The notes under the pieces are model-generated. The model did not search any database. It saw nothing but the letters and a program-made list of their open reading frames with translations, and had not been told where the DNA came from. Shown piece after piece: positions 48,061 through 59,293 of a DNA stretch of 64,000 bases (its first letter is position 1; each line of letters starts with the position of its first letter). The position numbers and the translations under genes are program-made. This DNA comes from Erythroxylum novogranatense. Taxonomy: Eukaryota > Streptophyta > Magnoliopsida > Malpighiales > Erythroxylaceae. The DNA lies in NCBI GenBank assembly GCA_029891385.1, contig CM057232.1:67579824-67643823 (forward strand), given 5' to 3'.

Positions 48061-50181
48061 GATTGTGAGCCTCTCCTCTTGATTTCTCTCAGAAATCATA
48101 TCTCCCTCTTATTTTTTAGACAAAATTTGAGTTAACCAACTCGATTCTTCCATGCTTTCACTCACTAAATACCAGGTTTTGAGTTTTATGCATCATTTTT
48201 CAGGAAATACCATTTTTTTTTGCAAATTAGGATTTTGGTAAAATTTTGAGATTTTGTTCTAGTTTTTAATCATCAATTGCTTAAATAAAAGTATAGCTTT
48301 TCCCCTAGTACTTACTTTCTACATTTGTGTCAATTATGGATTAATTGTAGGCGATTTTTGTTACTTTTATTTTTGAAAATTCTGGAATCCATTATAAGGA
48401 GCCTATATCGAGTTAATTTGGATGAGTTAAAGATTGAATTTAAGTTTTGAAGGTTTATTTGATTACTTTATGGATGAAATTGATTAATCATGAATTTTAT
48501 TGCAAGCCTTAGTTTTTCCCTGATTTGTTTAGATTGGTTTACCAATTTCAAATTTAATTGTGTTATGATTGGTTAATAAATGATTAGAGTTGGGATTTGT
48601 GCATGAATTAATATGGGAGGTTGGTTGTATTCAAAAGTACACTCATGATAAATTTGCATTATTATTTGTCTATGAATGGATTGAGAAGAGTTGAATGTTA
48701 CGAGTCATGTTCCATTGTATGAGTATGTTTTTGTGGGTTTATATGGGTAACTAGTAAGTTCATTAGGTCTAAATTATATATAAGGACATTGTCATTTTTA
48801 TGGTTACGAAATTGTCAATGCTCTTAGTATTAGGTGTTAACTCACCTTACACTTATCTTTTTGTGCAAGTGTGAAAACATATTCATTATTTTTATAAGCT
48901 AATTGCACCCCGACCCCCCAATTTTGTAGGGGGATTTTCAATTTTGATGAGATGATCAATAGCCATATCATAGAATAGGTAAAATAAAAAGCAATTTCAC
49001 TCTAAAACGTAGAGTTTTGGCGTTTACCTCGTAGGAGGTAGCTCTTACCACCCACTTGTATCCCACCTCTTATTCCATTCATGGAGAGGTTAGATCATCC
49101 ACTCCTTCAATTTTTGATTAAATTTCAACTGAAGCAAAAATTAGCTCTATAATTGAAGAAATTTAAGGTATTATGATATATGATTAAGGGTTATAAAAGA
49201 GATGGATTTACGAGACTAAGGTGTAGAGGATGGTGGAGTTTAATAGTTGGTTAGAGCTCTTTAACATTGGACAACCAATATATTAGGAGTTAATGTTGGA
49301 GTTAATGTGTACATTCTATATAGATGAGAAGAAGATTGCGTGGAATGAAGAGACTAAGCCAGTAGGTATAGAGTCATCATTTAGTGATTTGGTAGATATG
49401 GAATAGGTTAATGATGTGGTTGACTTTTAGGAAATAGTTCCTTCTATGCCTTTATTAGATCCACCATCCTAAGATTGGTATCTTCATTATTATTCCTGTA
49501 TTTTTATTTTTCTTTTAGTCTTTGTGATATTGATGACTATGCAGGACATCATTTATTTTTTAAAATTGAGGGATTTCAACTAGTTTTTTAATGCTTTACT
49601 ATGTTATGTTAAGGAAGTATCAATTCTTATATTTTACTTTTCTTCTTTTCTTTGTAATTGTTCTTTTATGACATGTACTTTAAGGAAAATACATAACTTA
49701 AGTATAAGGCGGAACTTAGATACCTATTCTTATCATTTTTATGATTAACTTAATATAAAGCAATTATGAAAAAATTTAACCTTAAAAGCATATTACTTGA
49801 GATAATTCATTATGAGTTTGATTATTATTTAGGCAATTAGTTATAAGCTTTGACGTTTAAGTTGGTTTCAAATTGATTCATTGATTATGATAATGGATAT
49901 TTGATTGTCCTTCTGGTATTTCTTATATAATTTGTACATACATTGAGTTAGATGTAAATTCATTTTTAGAATTTTTGGTATAAAAAAAATGACCAAATAA
50001 GTGAGCATTAAATAGTTTACTGGCTTCAAAACAAGTAAAAAGATTAAAGTTAGTGGTAACCATTTGAAATGGTGACTTAATTAAGTAATCAAGAGTATCC
50101 ATATCAAATAGTTTACTATCATGTTAAAAGGTTAGGTGAACTTCTAAAATTGCTTTTGTGTTGATTTAAATTTATTGTGTT
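48061..50181. other. Interior of the Athila-like element, no gene recognised
   Basis: Mostly AT-rich and non-coding. A small perfect hairpin, cccccaattttgtaggggg, lies near 48,917-48,936. A weak plus-strand coding-like stretch at about 49,290-49,460 (KKIAWNEETKPVG, SSFSDLVDM) is interrupted and not assignable. Confidence 0.35.
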
Positions 50182-50822
50182 ACTTATGTAGCGCCCCCTC
50201 ACCGTAAAGTATACACCGGGTCGCCCGTAGGTCGTACCGGTGCATAACCTACGACGAGAGTGCACTACCGAACTATCATTTCTATAACCTCATGGCATCA
50301 ATATAAATAAAGCAGTGATATCAAATTCACTAAATTTTAGAATCAAAAGATTCCTTTTCCATTCATTCATAAAACCGTCATACATCATCAGACATACATA
50401 TACATCTGAACAAGTCCAAAAGAACTACTATAGCTCCTACAAACGTCATCCACAAAATATCCCAAAAGATCCTAGCTGACAGACCTGTGGGCCATGCTCC
50501 TCTCGCCGGCACGCACAGCAGGATAAGTCTCACTGACCGGAGCTAGGAATCAAACTATCTATGTCATGAAAAATATTCGCAATTTGGGTGAGTTTGCGAA
50601 ACTCAATGAGTAGCCATCATCGATGGTTCACTCAACTCATGCATATCCAAACAATCACATAATATCATATACTATCACATTCAAGAAATCACATGCAGTC
50701 AATTTCACATTTATAAGGCGATTTGCCTTTCACACAATTCACAGATAATCATTCATATATGCAGTGTGCATGTGACTCTTTCATTTTCTTTCGTTGTTGT
50801 GACCGTGCGCCTGAGCTCATAT

Positions 50823-50936
50823 ACGTTGAGCCATAGGCTCTGTAAACATTGGGCTCAAAAGCCCTAATACGTTGAGCATAAAGCTCTGCAAATCGTTGGG
50901 CACGAAGCCCTGTACGTTGAGCTTAAAGCTCTGAAT
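50823..50936. repeat. Five tandem ~22-bp hairpin units with alternating stems
   Basis: The units read acgttGAGCcataGGCTCtg, acattGGGCtcaaaaGCCCt, acgttGAGCataaaGCTCtg, atcgttGGGCacgaaGCCCtg and acgttGAGCttaaaGCTCtg. Stem halves alternate between GAGC/GCTC and GGGC/GCCC, so pairing is kept when the stem base changes. Confidence 0.9.
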
Positions 50937-51569
50937 ACGGTGGCTACACCGGTCACAACTGCCTTTATCTGATTATACCGTCATGCATGTATGCACATAT
51001 TCAATTTCCAATACATGCATTACACTAAATCCTCATATATCTAATCCTTGCCAATTGAAATCAATTATAAACAATTTATGCACAATTAACACTTCTATAT
51101 CACAGATCCAATATTCCGAACACCCGTGGTCCGGAATCAATCAAATCAAACACATATAATCCGTCCTTAACTCCACATGGCATATTTGCATAACAATTAA
51201 ACACATAAAGGTTGAGAAACCAACTAGGTTACTCACCTCAGAACTTCCGAGCTACTGCCGAGAAGTCTCGCCTACGTCAGATGATCAGTGATCCACTTGA
51301 GCCGCTATAACAATCAAAATATACATAACATTATTACTGGTACCAATTCCGATGCTTAATTATGCATATGAATCAAACAATGGACATACTATGCAAATTA
51401 TGACATTTCCAACCTAAATCCGAAATTCCCGATCTCAATCCTAAATTCCCGAACTTAATTTCTAATTTCCAAATTCAAAATCTCCAAATTGAACTTAATT
51501 TATAGCTAATTGAATCATCAATTGCCTAATCCCAAATGTTGAAAACCTAAATTTCATTTCGGGCAAAAT

Positions 51570-51780
51570 AACTTTCCTCGCCGCGGTACCAAGCTCCCAC
51601 GCCGCGGCGAACCGCGCGCTCCTCGTCGCGACGTATGCCCTCGCACGTTACGACATGCGTCGTTTCTCCTCGCCATGGCCTTTACTCCACTCACGTCGCG
51701 CGGCGAAGCAATTCTGCTTTCGCCAGCGGCGTGTTAAATCATCTTGCCGGCGTGCGACGACATACACGCCCAGAAAACCC
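51570..51780. other. GC- and CpG-rich island inside solo LTR copy E
   Basis: About 210 bp with many CpGs (ccgcggtacc, cgccgcggcgaaccgcgcgc, gtcgcgcggcgaag) stands out from an AT-rich region. It contains CCGCGG palindromes and lies at about the same distance from the LTR start as the palindrome cluster of copy D. Confidence 0.8.
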
Positions 51781-53027
51781 AGATTCTTGCAGATTTTCGA
51801 CGCTTAAACCATCCAAATCTGGTTTTCTTCCTTACAAATCACTCCTAAATAAATCCATACACATCATACAACTAAACTTTACCTTCCATTCCATCAAACA
51901 ATCATTTTCCCCAAATCTAAACCCTAAAATCACCGTCGATAACCCTAGCTCTCAAATCCTTAAATTTTCATGTTTAATCCTTCAAATAACTCTATAAATC
52001 AACTAATCAAACTATATAAAACAAGAAAGAAGCAAACTTACAGGATTAAAGCCTCAAATCTCCAAGGGAAGAAGATCACGAAGAAGAAGAGAACGAAGAA
52101 GAAGAAAGCTTCGTGGAGACAAAGATTTCAAAGGGTAAGGGTTATAAATACCAAAAGGATTAAGGCTTGTTTGGCTAATCTTAATTGCCACAAGCCTAAT
52201 CTGAATAACCTCAATCCAATTTCTAATTCTAATTTCTCCCGAATTTCAATGGCTAAACCCTAATTCCTCAAATCAAATTTCTAACCTGTCCGTGCCATTG
52301 GATAATCAATTTCGGAACCGGATATTCAATTAACCAGTCATTTATCAAATTTTCCGGTTCGGGCCTATTGCTCCGAAAATTCTAAAAAAAAATTCCTATA
52401 AATCCATAAAAATAGAAAACTCATTATCATATACTCCAATTTCACAATTCCACTCTCTAACTTTCATTTCTCATTCAAATTCAATTTTCGAGCCTATTTA
52501 ACCTAATTATCACACATATCCTAATCATATCCAAATGTCATTTTACAATCTCCAATTTCTCATTTCTTATACCAATTAAATTTCTCACAGCCCACTTAAC
52601 CCAAATTAATTTCCAAATTCAAATTATCCAACTCTAGTCGGAAACATGTCATATATGCATGTACGTACAAATGCCAATTATACAGTATACTATAATGCAT
52701 GCACATGAACAAATACGAATGCAATACACTGTACACATCCCATCGGTAACGGGATGTTACAACTTATCATTCAATAATAGCTATAAAGATGTTTAAAGGT
52801 TGTATTTTTTTTTCTTATGTATGTTTATTTTATGCATTAAGTTAAATCTTGCGAATTGAATCAAAATTTTATTACAATTTGATAAACTTTGTAATTAAAT
52901 AAGTAGTGGAGAATCTTGATTGATATGTTTGATTTATTAAATATTTTTGGAATTGTATTCAATTTGAGTTTTGAGTAATGAAATTGATTTACTTAAGGAT
53001 TAGAAAATGTTTAAGTATGGGAGAATT

Positions 53028-54210
53028 TGATAGGTGCTCACTGCACTATATTTTTAGCATGATTTTCAAGAGCATTATGCTTATATTTTGATGCTTTCAT
53101 TCGATTTGTTACTTAAAATGAATTATATTTGGTTTTAAGTCTTATTTTATTCACTAAAAAAGAAAAGGAATGAATTCAAGGAGATTTCAGTTAATTTAAA
53201 GCAACTTTGACATGAGTTTAGGCAAAGGAATCAAATCACAATATCAATAGTGTACTATGCTACTTTCCATATTCAACTACGCCATATTATGTTTCTAGGA
53301 AAGTTATTTATCTTACTAACGAGGTACTAACATACCTTATGTTCTTTCCATGTTCAACAAAGGAGCATTATGTTTCTCTAAGAGCCAACAACAGCCTACT
53401 ATACTTTGTCCATATTCACCAATAAAAAAAATACAAGCCCTATCCAGACTAGTATTAACAATATTTTGTCACATAAAAGAAACTAAAAGGGGGCTTAAAC
53501 AATATGGGAAGCCAACATGATCTCATGTTTGGCTAGAAAATTTAAGTTTCATCTTACAAGAAAAAGAGAGAGGAAGAAAAAGAGGAGAGATATTTGAAAG
53601 GACCAAAATTAACTTACAAGAAAGAGGAAAAGCAATTGAGATTAAAAAGAAAACAATATTGGAGAACAACAACAAGATCCAGTAAAAGTCATCAAGATCA
53701 TTCAAGATTCAAGCCATGACAAATCAATCTTCTTTCTTGTTTCCTTTCTTATTTACTATGGAATTCTTTTTTTTATTAGTAATTAAGGGAGACATAGATT
53801 TATATGGAATGACCTTTAGGACTTGTTGTTTTAGATTGAATTAGTTGATTTAATACAATATCATAGTTTTCTTAATAACTATTCATGATTATATTGAGTT
53901 AAATTGATATATGCTAGCATTTTGATTCAAGTTAGAATTCACACATTAGGATCGAGAGATTATATATACGAATATATCAAAATATGAATAATGGGAGATA
54001 TATAGGTCACTGGAGAAAGTACTATATAAATTTTCTTGGTTAAGGTCAAACTTATTATAGGAATTCATGGACCAAGTTAATGCTTTCTTAGAGGTTTTAA
54101 TTAGAAACATATTTCAATCAATCAAGTTAAAGACATAAGCTATATTGGTCAAGAGAGAATATAGTTATAACTTAGGAATTTCTACCAATCCAAGTAACTA
54201 GTATTAAATA
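53028..54210 (+). repeat. Right (3') LTR-like repeat of the Athila-like element
   Basis: Starts TGATAGGTGCTCACTG right after the purine tract at 53013-53025 and is collinear with 46227-47375. The minus-strand frame 53705-53523 is not supported. Confidence 0.55.
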
Positions 54211-54590
54211 TTAAATTAGAATAAATTACAACATAGGAAAAGTTACAAGGGGATTCTTTATTTAGATCCTATATATCTACTGGTTGTTTATTGTTTATTA
54301 TTCCACCCAAAACATTTTGAGTGAATTGAGTGAATTCTTTGTAATGGTGTGAAAATTTATGTTTTGGGTTTTGGAAAGATTATCAATTTGATTGCTATTG
54401 ATATTGGTTTATGAAAGTTTGTTCTAGGAATGCTAGAGTGTAATTGTATGTTAATGTGATTCATTAGATATAATAATTTAAGGTATGGATGGATGGGTTA
54501 AAATTAAAAAGGGGTTGATGTTTTTAAAGTTTAATGATTTGAATTATGATTTTATTGAGAAAAAAATAAAAGTTTAAGCGTGGGAATGTT
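54211..54590 (+). other. Internal 3' end of a second Athila-like element
   Basis: Non-coding AT-rich DNA that ends in agtttaagcgtgggaatg (54571-54588), the same purine-rich junction motif as at 53,008-53,025. This suggests the end of another related element directly upstream of an LTR. Confidence 0.35.
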
Positions 54591-55330
54591 TGATAAATGC
54601 TTAATATATTATGCTTTTATTCCAATATTTAGTGTGTTTTGCTTGATTAATTGAGATTTTTTTTATTGTTTTTGGTACTTATTTTGTTTTTAGTGTGTTA
54701 TTAGGTCTTAAATGCCTTTGTGGATCAAAAAGAGAAGAATTCAGGCAAAATCAAGACACAAAATGAAAGAATTGGTGCTAGTTTAGGGGGACACGCCCAT
54801 GCTGATGAAGGACACACACGTATAAGTTATGTACATGGTCGTATGAGGGACTATGTTTATCTATGTGAGCATTTACAACGTCAAAGACATTGTTTCACCC
54901 ATATGAAGATCATTTATTTTGGACTAAAATTTTTTTGACATACTTTTTATTTTCTTTATTATTATAAGAATCAATCATAATACTTTTGGTCCTGGGGTTT
55001 CCACACTTAAAAGAAAGAACCTAGGATGTATTGACTCAAGAATCCGTTGTTTCGACTACCACAATAGTGTAGTCTATTGCCCCTTTTTTCCTGTAAATTG
55101 GTTACTACCTGAGTCTGTGTTAATACATGACCAATTAATGTTTGGATAAAAATTCTTTGCTGATATGCCCGTCTAGGTGGTAGACACAGTGTGTAGGCTT
55201 TTAGGAATGTGTCTATGCACAATTATTGAAGGAGATTGAGGGGCATAGTCATGCACATAATCGTGTGGGTGATTGCATTCACTCTAAAAACCCTAATTTC
55301 ATATTATAAAAGAAAATTTTTAATTCTTCA
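54591..55330 (+). repeat. Second Athila/Tat-like LTR
   Basis: Starts TGATAAATGC after the purine tract. Contains ggacacgcccatgctg near 54,789, a GCATAGTCATGCACATAATCGTG stretch near 55,241 (given only as a landmark), and aaaaccctaatttcatattata near 55,288. No partner copy allows exact ends. The frame at 54720-54938 is an LTR artefact. Confidence 0.45.
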
Positions 55331-55448
55331 TAATGTGCTTCTTGTTTATTTAAACTCTTAATCTGCTTCTTGAGTTCATGCTTATAGTTGAAGTAAGAAT
55401 ATGCCATGCTGAAATAAATTAGAACTGGGTAAGACGAGAGAATAATTT

Positions 55449-55478
55449 ATAAATAATGATAATGATGATAATAATGCT
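55449..55478. repeat. Short TAA/TGA microsatellite at the left edge of the pararetrovirus
   Basis: Reads taaataatgataatgatg and continues ataataatg. It is the same mixed ATA/ATG triplet type as the long tract at 62324-62605 on the other side. Confidence 0.75.
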
Positions 55479-55637
55479 ACAAATGAGTTTATGTATAATA
55501 GCAATAATTAGAAGGAATAATATGATAATAAGTTGACAAAAAATAATCATAAACAAACTCTAACCTGATGCTTTTCTGGAATCGCTTAAACGTCAAAGGT
55601 AGACTGGAGCGCGAAGAGAAAATAGAGAAAGAGAATG

Positions 55638-55643
55638 TTTATT
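55638..55643 (-). terminator. Poly(A) signal of the pararetrovirus
   Basis: The minus strand carries AATAAA shortly downstream of the TATA box. In caulimovirids the poly(A) signal lies downstream of the promoter, so the genomic RNA is terminally redundant. Confidence 0.6.
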
Positions 55644-55649
55644 GATAAC

Positions 55650-55941
55650 TTCTTGTGCCAAATGAAGGCACTCAAACTAGCTATTTATACATGAGAAGGG
55701 AATAAAAAGGACAGACATAACAAGACGTAAAGAAAAATAAAAGACTGAAACAGACATAAAGTAAAAGGTAAAGCAAAGATGCTTGTACCGTAAAAATAAA
55801 AGTTATTTACAGCTGGATGGTCTTTATTCAAAGACCTACATTATTGAATGCTTTGATGCTTTGTCCGTTTGCTTCGACGGACTATTCTTCGATGATGACT
55901 AGCTCGTCGTTTGTAGTATTGTTGGCATCTGGTACTTTTGA
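55650..55941 (-). promoter_or_regulatory. Pregenomic (35S-like) promoter of the pararetrovirus
   Basis: The intergenic stretch downstream of the transactivator stop has a consensus TATA box, TATAAATAG, on the minus strand at 55689-55681. It is the only sizeable non-coding gap in the viral order, which is where caulimovirids keep this promoter. TGACG-like words nearby (for example CGACG near 55864) are weak as-1-type candidates. Activity in this host is unknown. Confidence 0.7.
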
Positions 55942-57321
55942 TTATGTGGGACAATTCCTACAGCGATGAGTAGGATACTCCTGGATCTGCTTGCAAATTG
56001 CTTCTTTCCATGCTGGACTTAGTTCTTGAAAATAATCTGATAAATCATCAAAGGGTGCTCTGAACCTTTGTAATACTTGTAGTTCATTAGATAAGATTGG
56101 ACTTTTATAAGTTGATGTCATCAGAATGTGATTTCCTCGGTAGTTAATCTTAATTGTTGATTCTGCATTGATCTTGATGCATTGGTTATAGACTCCTTCC
56201 AAACAGTTCAAATTAAACTTATTGATTAAGTCCCAATTGACTTCGTACTGTGGTGCTTTATCGATAGGAGGATATTGCAAATTGTTGAGTCCAATTTGGA
56301 GAAAAACAATCCTTGGTGCTTTGATTGCTGCGTGAATTTCTTTGTCTGCTTCGGATGCTTCAAAGATAGGATAACTGCTATATACTTTGATATAGAGTTC
56401 TCTTTCTTTTGGAAAACGATCCTTATATTGCTTGATGGCATTGACTAACCCTGTAGGAAAGTCTGCTAGTAATTTTAAGTCTTGAATATAAATGGTGTCT
56501 GCTAATCCACTCTGAAATAGTAGATATGTTGTCAATGGATCTGCTCCTGGAAAGATTACTGCTTTTGGTCCATATCTGCCACGATTTTGTGGATAATACT
56601 AAAATTTTTTCATATCTTCATTCCATTGATTTAGTGCTTGAAAACAGTCGACAAACATTTCAGATGTCAACACTTTTGATTCTTCATGTAGTGCTTTTGA
56701 AGGAACTGAATTGATCCTTTCCAAATCTATTAATTTGCCCAAAGAAATCATCTTCGAGGCTGGTGGTGCTGGTGCTTGAAGAACTGCTTTATATTGTGGT
56801 CTGAGTGATGGATGCTGAAATTCTTGATAAGATTTTTCAGCTTTTGCTTTTCTTGAGAAACTTTTATGGATAATGCTGCTTTTTCCAGTAATATGAATAG
56901 TTGTTTTCTGCCATTGATCATAAATACCTACAAAAGGTCCATTGTAGATGACATAATGCTTTGATTCTTGGTTATCGACGGTCTTTTGTGGTAATAAAGA
57001 TGATACTGAAAGAGAAGGTTTCACCAAAGGGGAAACTGATGCTTTTGGAGTAATAGAAGAGGTTGAAGGAACAACTGTTGGTTTTGGTAATGCCATAGTT
57101 GTGACTGGTACTTTGGGAGAATGAAGCTGAGCTGTTGGATGATCTTTAGACTGGTCTTTTGGTTGGTCTTTTAGCATTAAGAGGGTAGATTTTAGTCGGT
57201 CAAGTTCTTTTGTAATAGCTTCTGTTTTGATTTGAAGGTTCATACTTTGAAGTTGGATTTCAACCAATTCTGCTTCCTTTAATTCGATAGTGCTTTCAAG
57301 TTGTGCTATTAATCCTTCCAT
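55942..57321 (-). pseudogene. Pararetrovirus transactivator/viroplasmin (ORF VI-like), one in-frame stop
   Basis: The two open parts (57321-56599, 240 aa; 56535-55942, 197 aa) lie in the same frame and are separated by one TAG at 56601-56599. Without it the frame would span about 459 codons, normal for this protein. The N-terminus is a coiled coil (residues 1-50). A Pro/Ser/Thr-rich linker follows, then the conserved RNase H-like transactivator module around residues 122-170 (YVIYNGPFVGIYDQW, KSFSRKAKAEKSYQEF). The C-terminus ends in a Cys-containing stretch. In the family it allows re-initiation of translation on the polycistronic RNA and builds virus factories. Its start overlaps the RT-RNase H stop by 13 nt. 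Confidence 0.9.
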
Positions 57322-58451
57322 TCTCTTGTTAATATATCTGCAAGAAAATTATTAGCGAATTTAATATAATGAATATCAAATTGATACTGACCTAATTCAA
57401 GCTGCCACCGGATGAGCCGTCCTTGATTATAATTAGTGCTTGTAGTAAATTGGTACTTAGTGAATCCACACAAATACTGAGAATCAGTATGTATTGTAAA
57501 TTTCACTGGTGATAAATCAATGCGCCATTTTCTCAATGTCTTGAGACAGGCTAGTGCTTCTTTTTCATGAATGGGATAATTTAATTCCGAGGAATTAAAT
57601 GTACCATTTATATACTTGCAAAGATAGTACTTTTTGTGCTTAGGCGGTTTTGCCAAAAGGCATCCTGCCCATGTATCAATACTTGCGTCCATCTGGACTG
57701 GTAATTGATCATTGATCTGATAATTATAAAGTTTTGGAAGATCCTTACAGAGAGTTTTTAATCGCTGAACTGCTTTTGTATCATCGATAGTCCATTGCCA
57801 CTGCTGATTAGTACTGCATTTCTTTTGTAATATTTTGCGTTCTTTTGCTAAATCTTTCAAAAAGCCTTGATCAGAAATATAATTTAATAATCCTAAAAAT
57901 TGCTGAACTTGTCGTCTATTTGACAACTGATTAGGAAATTCTTGTAATTTTTGTAAAATATTAGGTTGTAATTGTAAATAGCCTTGATGATTAAATTGTA
58001 TTCCTAAATACTCAATTATTTGCTGAACAATTTTGGCTTTTCGTTTACTTAATATTAATCCTTTTTCCTTACAACGTTGTAATACAATCTTTACTTTCTT
58101 TAAATGATCTAATTTATCCTGATTGGAATAAATAATAATATCATCTATATACACAAAAGTAAATTCTTCTAATCCGATGAGATTATTATCCATAAATCTT
58201 TGATAAATACTAGGTGCTTGTTTTAAACCAAATGGTAATACATTCCATTGATAATGTTTTTGAGGAGGACAGGTGAATGCTGTTAATGCTTTCATATTGT
58301 TATGGAGTCTTAATTGCCAATATCCTAATTTTGCATCTAAAGTTGTAAACCAAATATGAACTTTTGGTTTGTTGATAATATAATCTTTTCTTGGTAATTT
58401 ATAGGCATCTCCTATTGTTGCTTCGTTTAGTTTGCGATAGTTTATAACCAT
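57309..58451 (-). CDS. Pararetrovirus reverse transcriptase and RNase H (open part of pol)
   Basis: A 380-aa uninterrupted frame, which is the distal part of ORF V-like pol. The RT has INYRKLNEAT, FTTLDAKLGYWQL, LPFGLKQAPSIYQRFMD and the catalytic FVYIDDIIIYSN. RNase H keeps its acidic set: Asp in VQMDASIDTWAG, Glu in PIHEKEALA, Asp in IHTDSQYL and Asp in FLADILTR. The listed Met is internal; homologous coding sequence continues upstream to about 58,700 and then meets stops before the protease. Absence of an integrase and the overlap with the transactivator ORF place it in Caulimoviridae rather than Ty3/gypsy. The domain itself could be intact, but the polyprotein is broken. Confidence 0.92.
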   Translation of the reverse strand: MVINYRKLNEATIGDAYKLPRKDYIINKPKVHIWFTTLDAKLGYWQLRLHNNMKALTAFTCPPQKHYQWNVLPFGLKQAPSIYQRFMDNNLIGLEEFTFVYIDDIIIYSNQDKLDHLKKVKIVLQRCKEKGLILSKRKAKIVQQIIEYLGIQFNHQGYLQLQPNILQKLQEFPNQLSNRRQVQQFLGLLNYISDQGFLKDLAKERKILQKKCSTNQQWQWTIDDTKAVQRLKTLCKDLPKLYNYQINDQLPVQMDASIDTWAGCLLAKPPKHKKYYLCKYINGTFNSSELNYPIHEKEALACLKTLRKWRIDLSPVKFTIHTDSQYLCGFTKYQFTTSTNYNQGRLIRWQLELGQYQFDIHYIKFANNFLADILTREWKD

Positions 58452-59293
58452 TCTTCGTTTTCCTCGTTTCTTTTCTGCTGAATTGTTTACATAGAATGAT
58501 GGTGCAGAATGTTTGCTAGTACTAGGAGTAATTAATCCTTTTTCTAATAATTCGCTACATTCCTGTGTAAATTCTTTTACATCTAACAGAGTGTAAGGAA
58601 TATTATTTTTAATATTGACTTCTTGAAGAGGATTTTTTAATTTAATTTCGATGAGTTCTGTGTTATGATTCTTTTGAGGATCTAAAGGGTTTTCACTGCA
58701 TACTTGATCTAAAAGTGTATCGACTTCTAATTGTATTGATGTATTATTGAGTAAATAAAAATGTAGAGAGCTAATTTTGTCATTAACTAATTTTAATCGT
58801 TGATAATAAGAATTATGATAGATAGGTATCCTTAATATGATTGATTTTGATTAATCTCTTTTATAAAAGGTGTTACGAGTGTAATATAATGTAAATATTG
58901 ACAGAAAGGATTATATAATTTTAGAAAATTATTGCCAATAATAAGAGATAATCTGATTCTTTTGATAAATAGAAGGAACTATAAATGTATATTTTCAATA
59001 ATAATTGTATTGTAATAACCGACATACCAAATAGAATTAACACTTCCATCGGTTATTTTTACTTGTAATGGTTTATTTAATTTTTTCCATTTTAATTGAA
59101 GTTGTCGTGATGCTATACAAATAGTAGCTCCTATGTCTATATATGCATTAATTTTTGTATTAATCTTCGGAACTAGTACTTGAATAAATGTTGAATTTGA
59201 ATTCTGTGTCTGATTCAGAGGATTGACTAATTGATTCATTATCTTCCGAATTATAAATATATAAAGAAGTATCTGTATCATAATAAGATTCAA
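58452..59293 (-). pseudogene. Pararetrovirus protease and protease-RT junction, broken
   Basis: The 104-aa frame 59293-58979 holds an aspartic protease with the active-site segment NAYIDIGATICIASRQL. The family motif is D-[TS]-G, so the middle residue is Ile here. Stops (TAG at 58981-58979 and another near 58,850) and at least one frame change separate it from RT. Recognisable pol sequence (a GNNFLKLYNPF-like phrase near 58,920) shows the junction was once coding. Confidence 0.85.

Larger units (their letters stand above)
50187..52761 (-). mobile_element. Solo LTR of the long-LTR gypsy-type family (copy E)
   Basis: The 2575 bp begin TGTAGCGCCCCC and end CGGGATGTTACA. They are flanked by a perfect ACTTA duplication (50182-50186 and 52762-52766). 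The minus strand is sense and starts TGTAACATCCCG, matching the start of copy A. Inside are a five-unit hairpin repeat (50823-50936), a dyad at 50590-50604, GAGGTGAGTAAC on the minus strand at 51239-51228, and a GC-rich island at about 51,570-51,780. No primer site or gene. The frames at 51635-51997 and 51970-52263 are within the LTR and not supported. Confidence 0.9.
46227..54210 (+). mobile_element. Degenerate Athila/Tat-like gypsy element (non-coding), split by a solo LTR
   Basis: Two direct repeats of about 1.15-1.18 kb, 46227-47375 and 53028-54210, share many phrases in the same order (attatgcttRtattttgatg, catRttatgtttct-type words, gagRatata, ttataacttaggaa). The right one is preceded by a purine-rich tract, aagtatgggagaa (53013-53025), as expected for a polypurine tract before a 3' LTR starting TGATAGGTGC. 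The interior has no recognisable gag or pol. Similarity to Athila/Tat elements rests on the TTTAAGYRTGGGA-TTTGATA junction. No primer site or target duplication was found. The interior is interrupted at 50187-52761. Confidence 0.5.

Noticed and set aside
48917..48936. Hairpin cccccaattttgtaggggg as a terminator or RNA element
   Set aside because: It is short and isolated, with no adjacent transcript evidence in a plant non-coding region.
51635..52263. Two overlapping plus-strand frames (120 and 97 aa), one very lysine-rich
   Set aside because: They lie antisense within solo LTR copy E, start and stop without known motifs, and the basic run reflects an AAG-rich tract.
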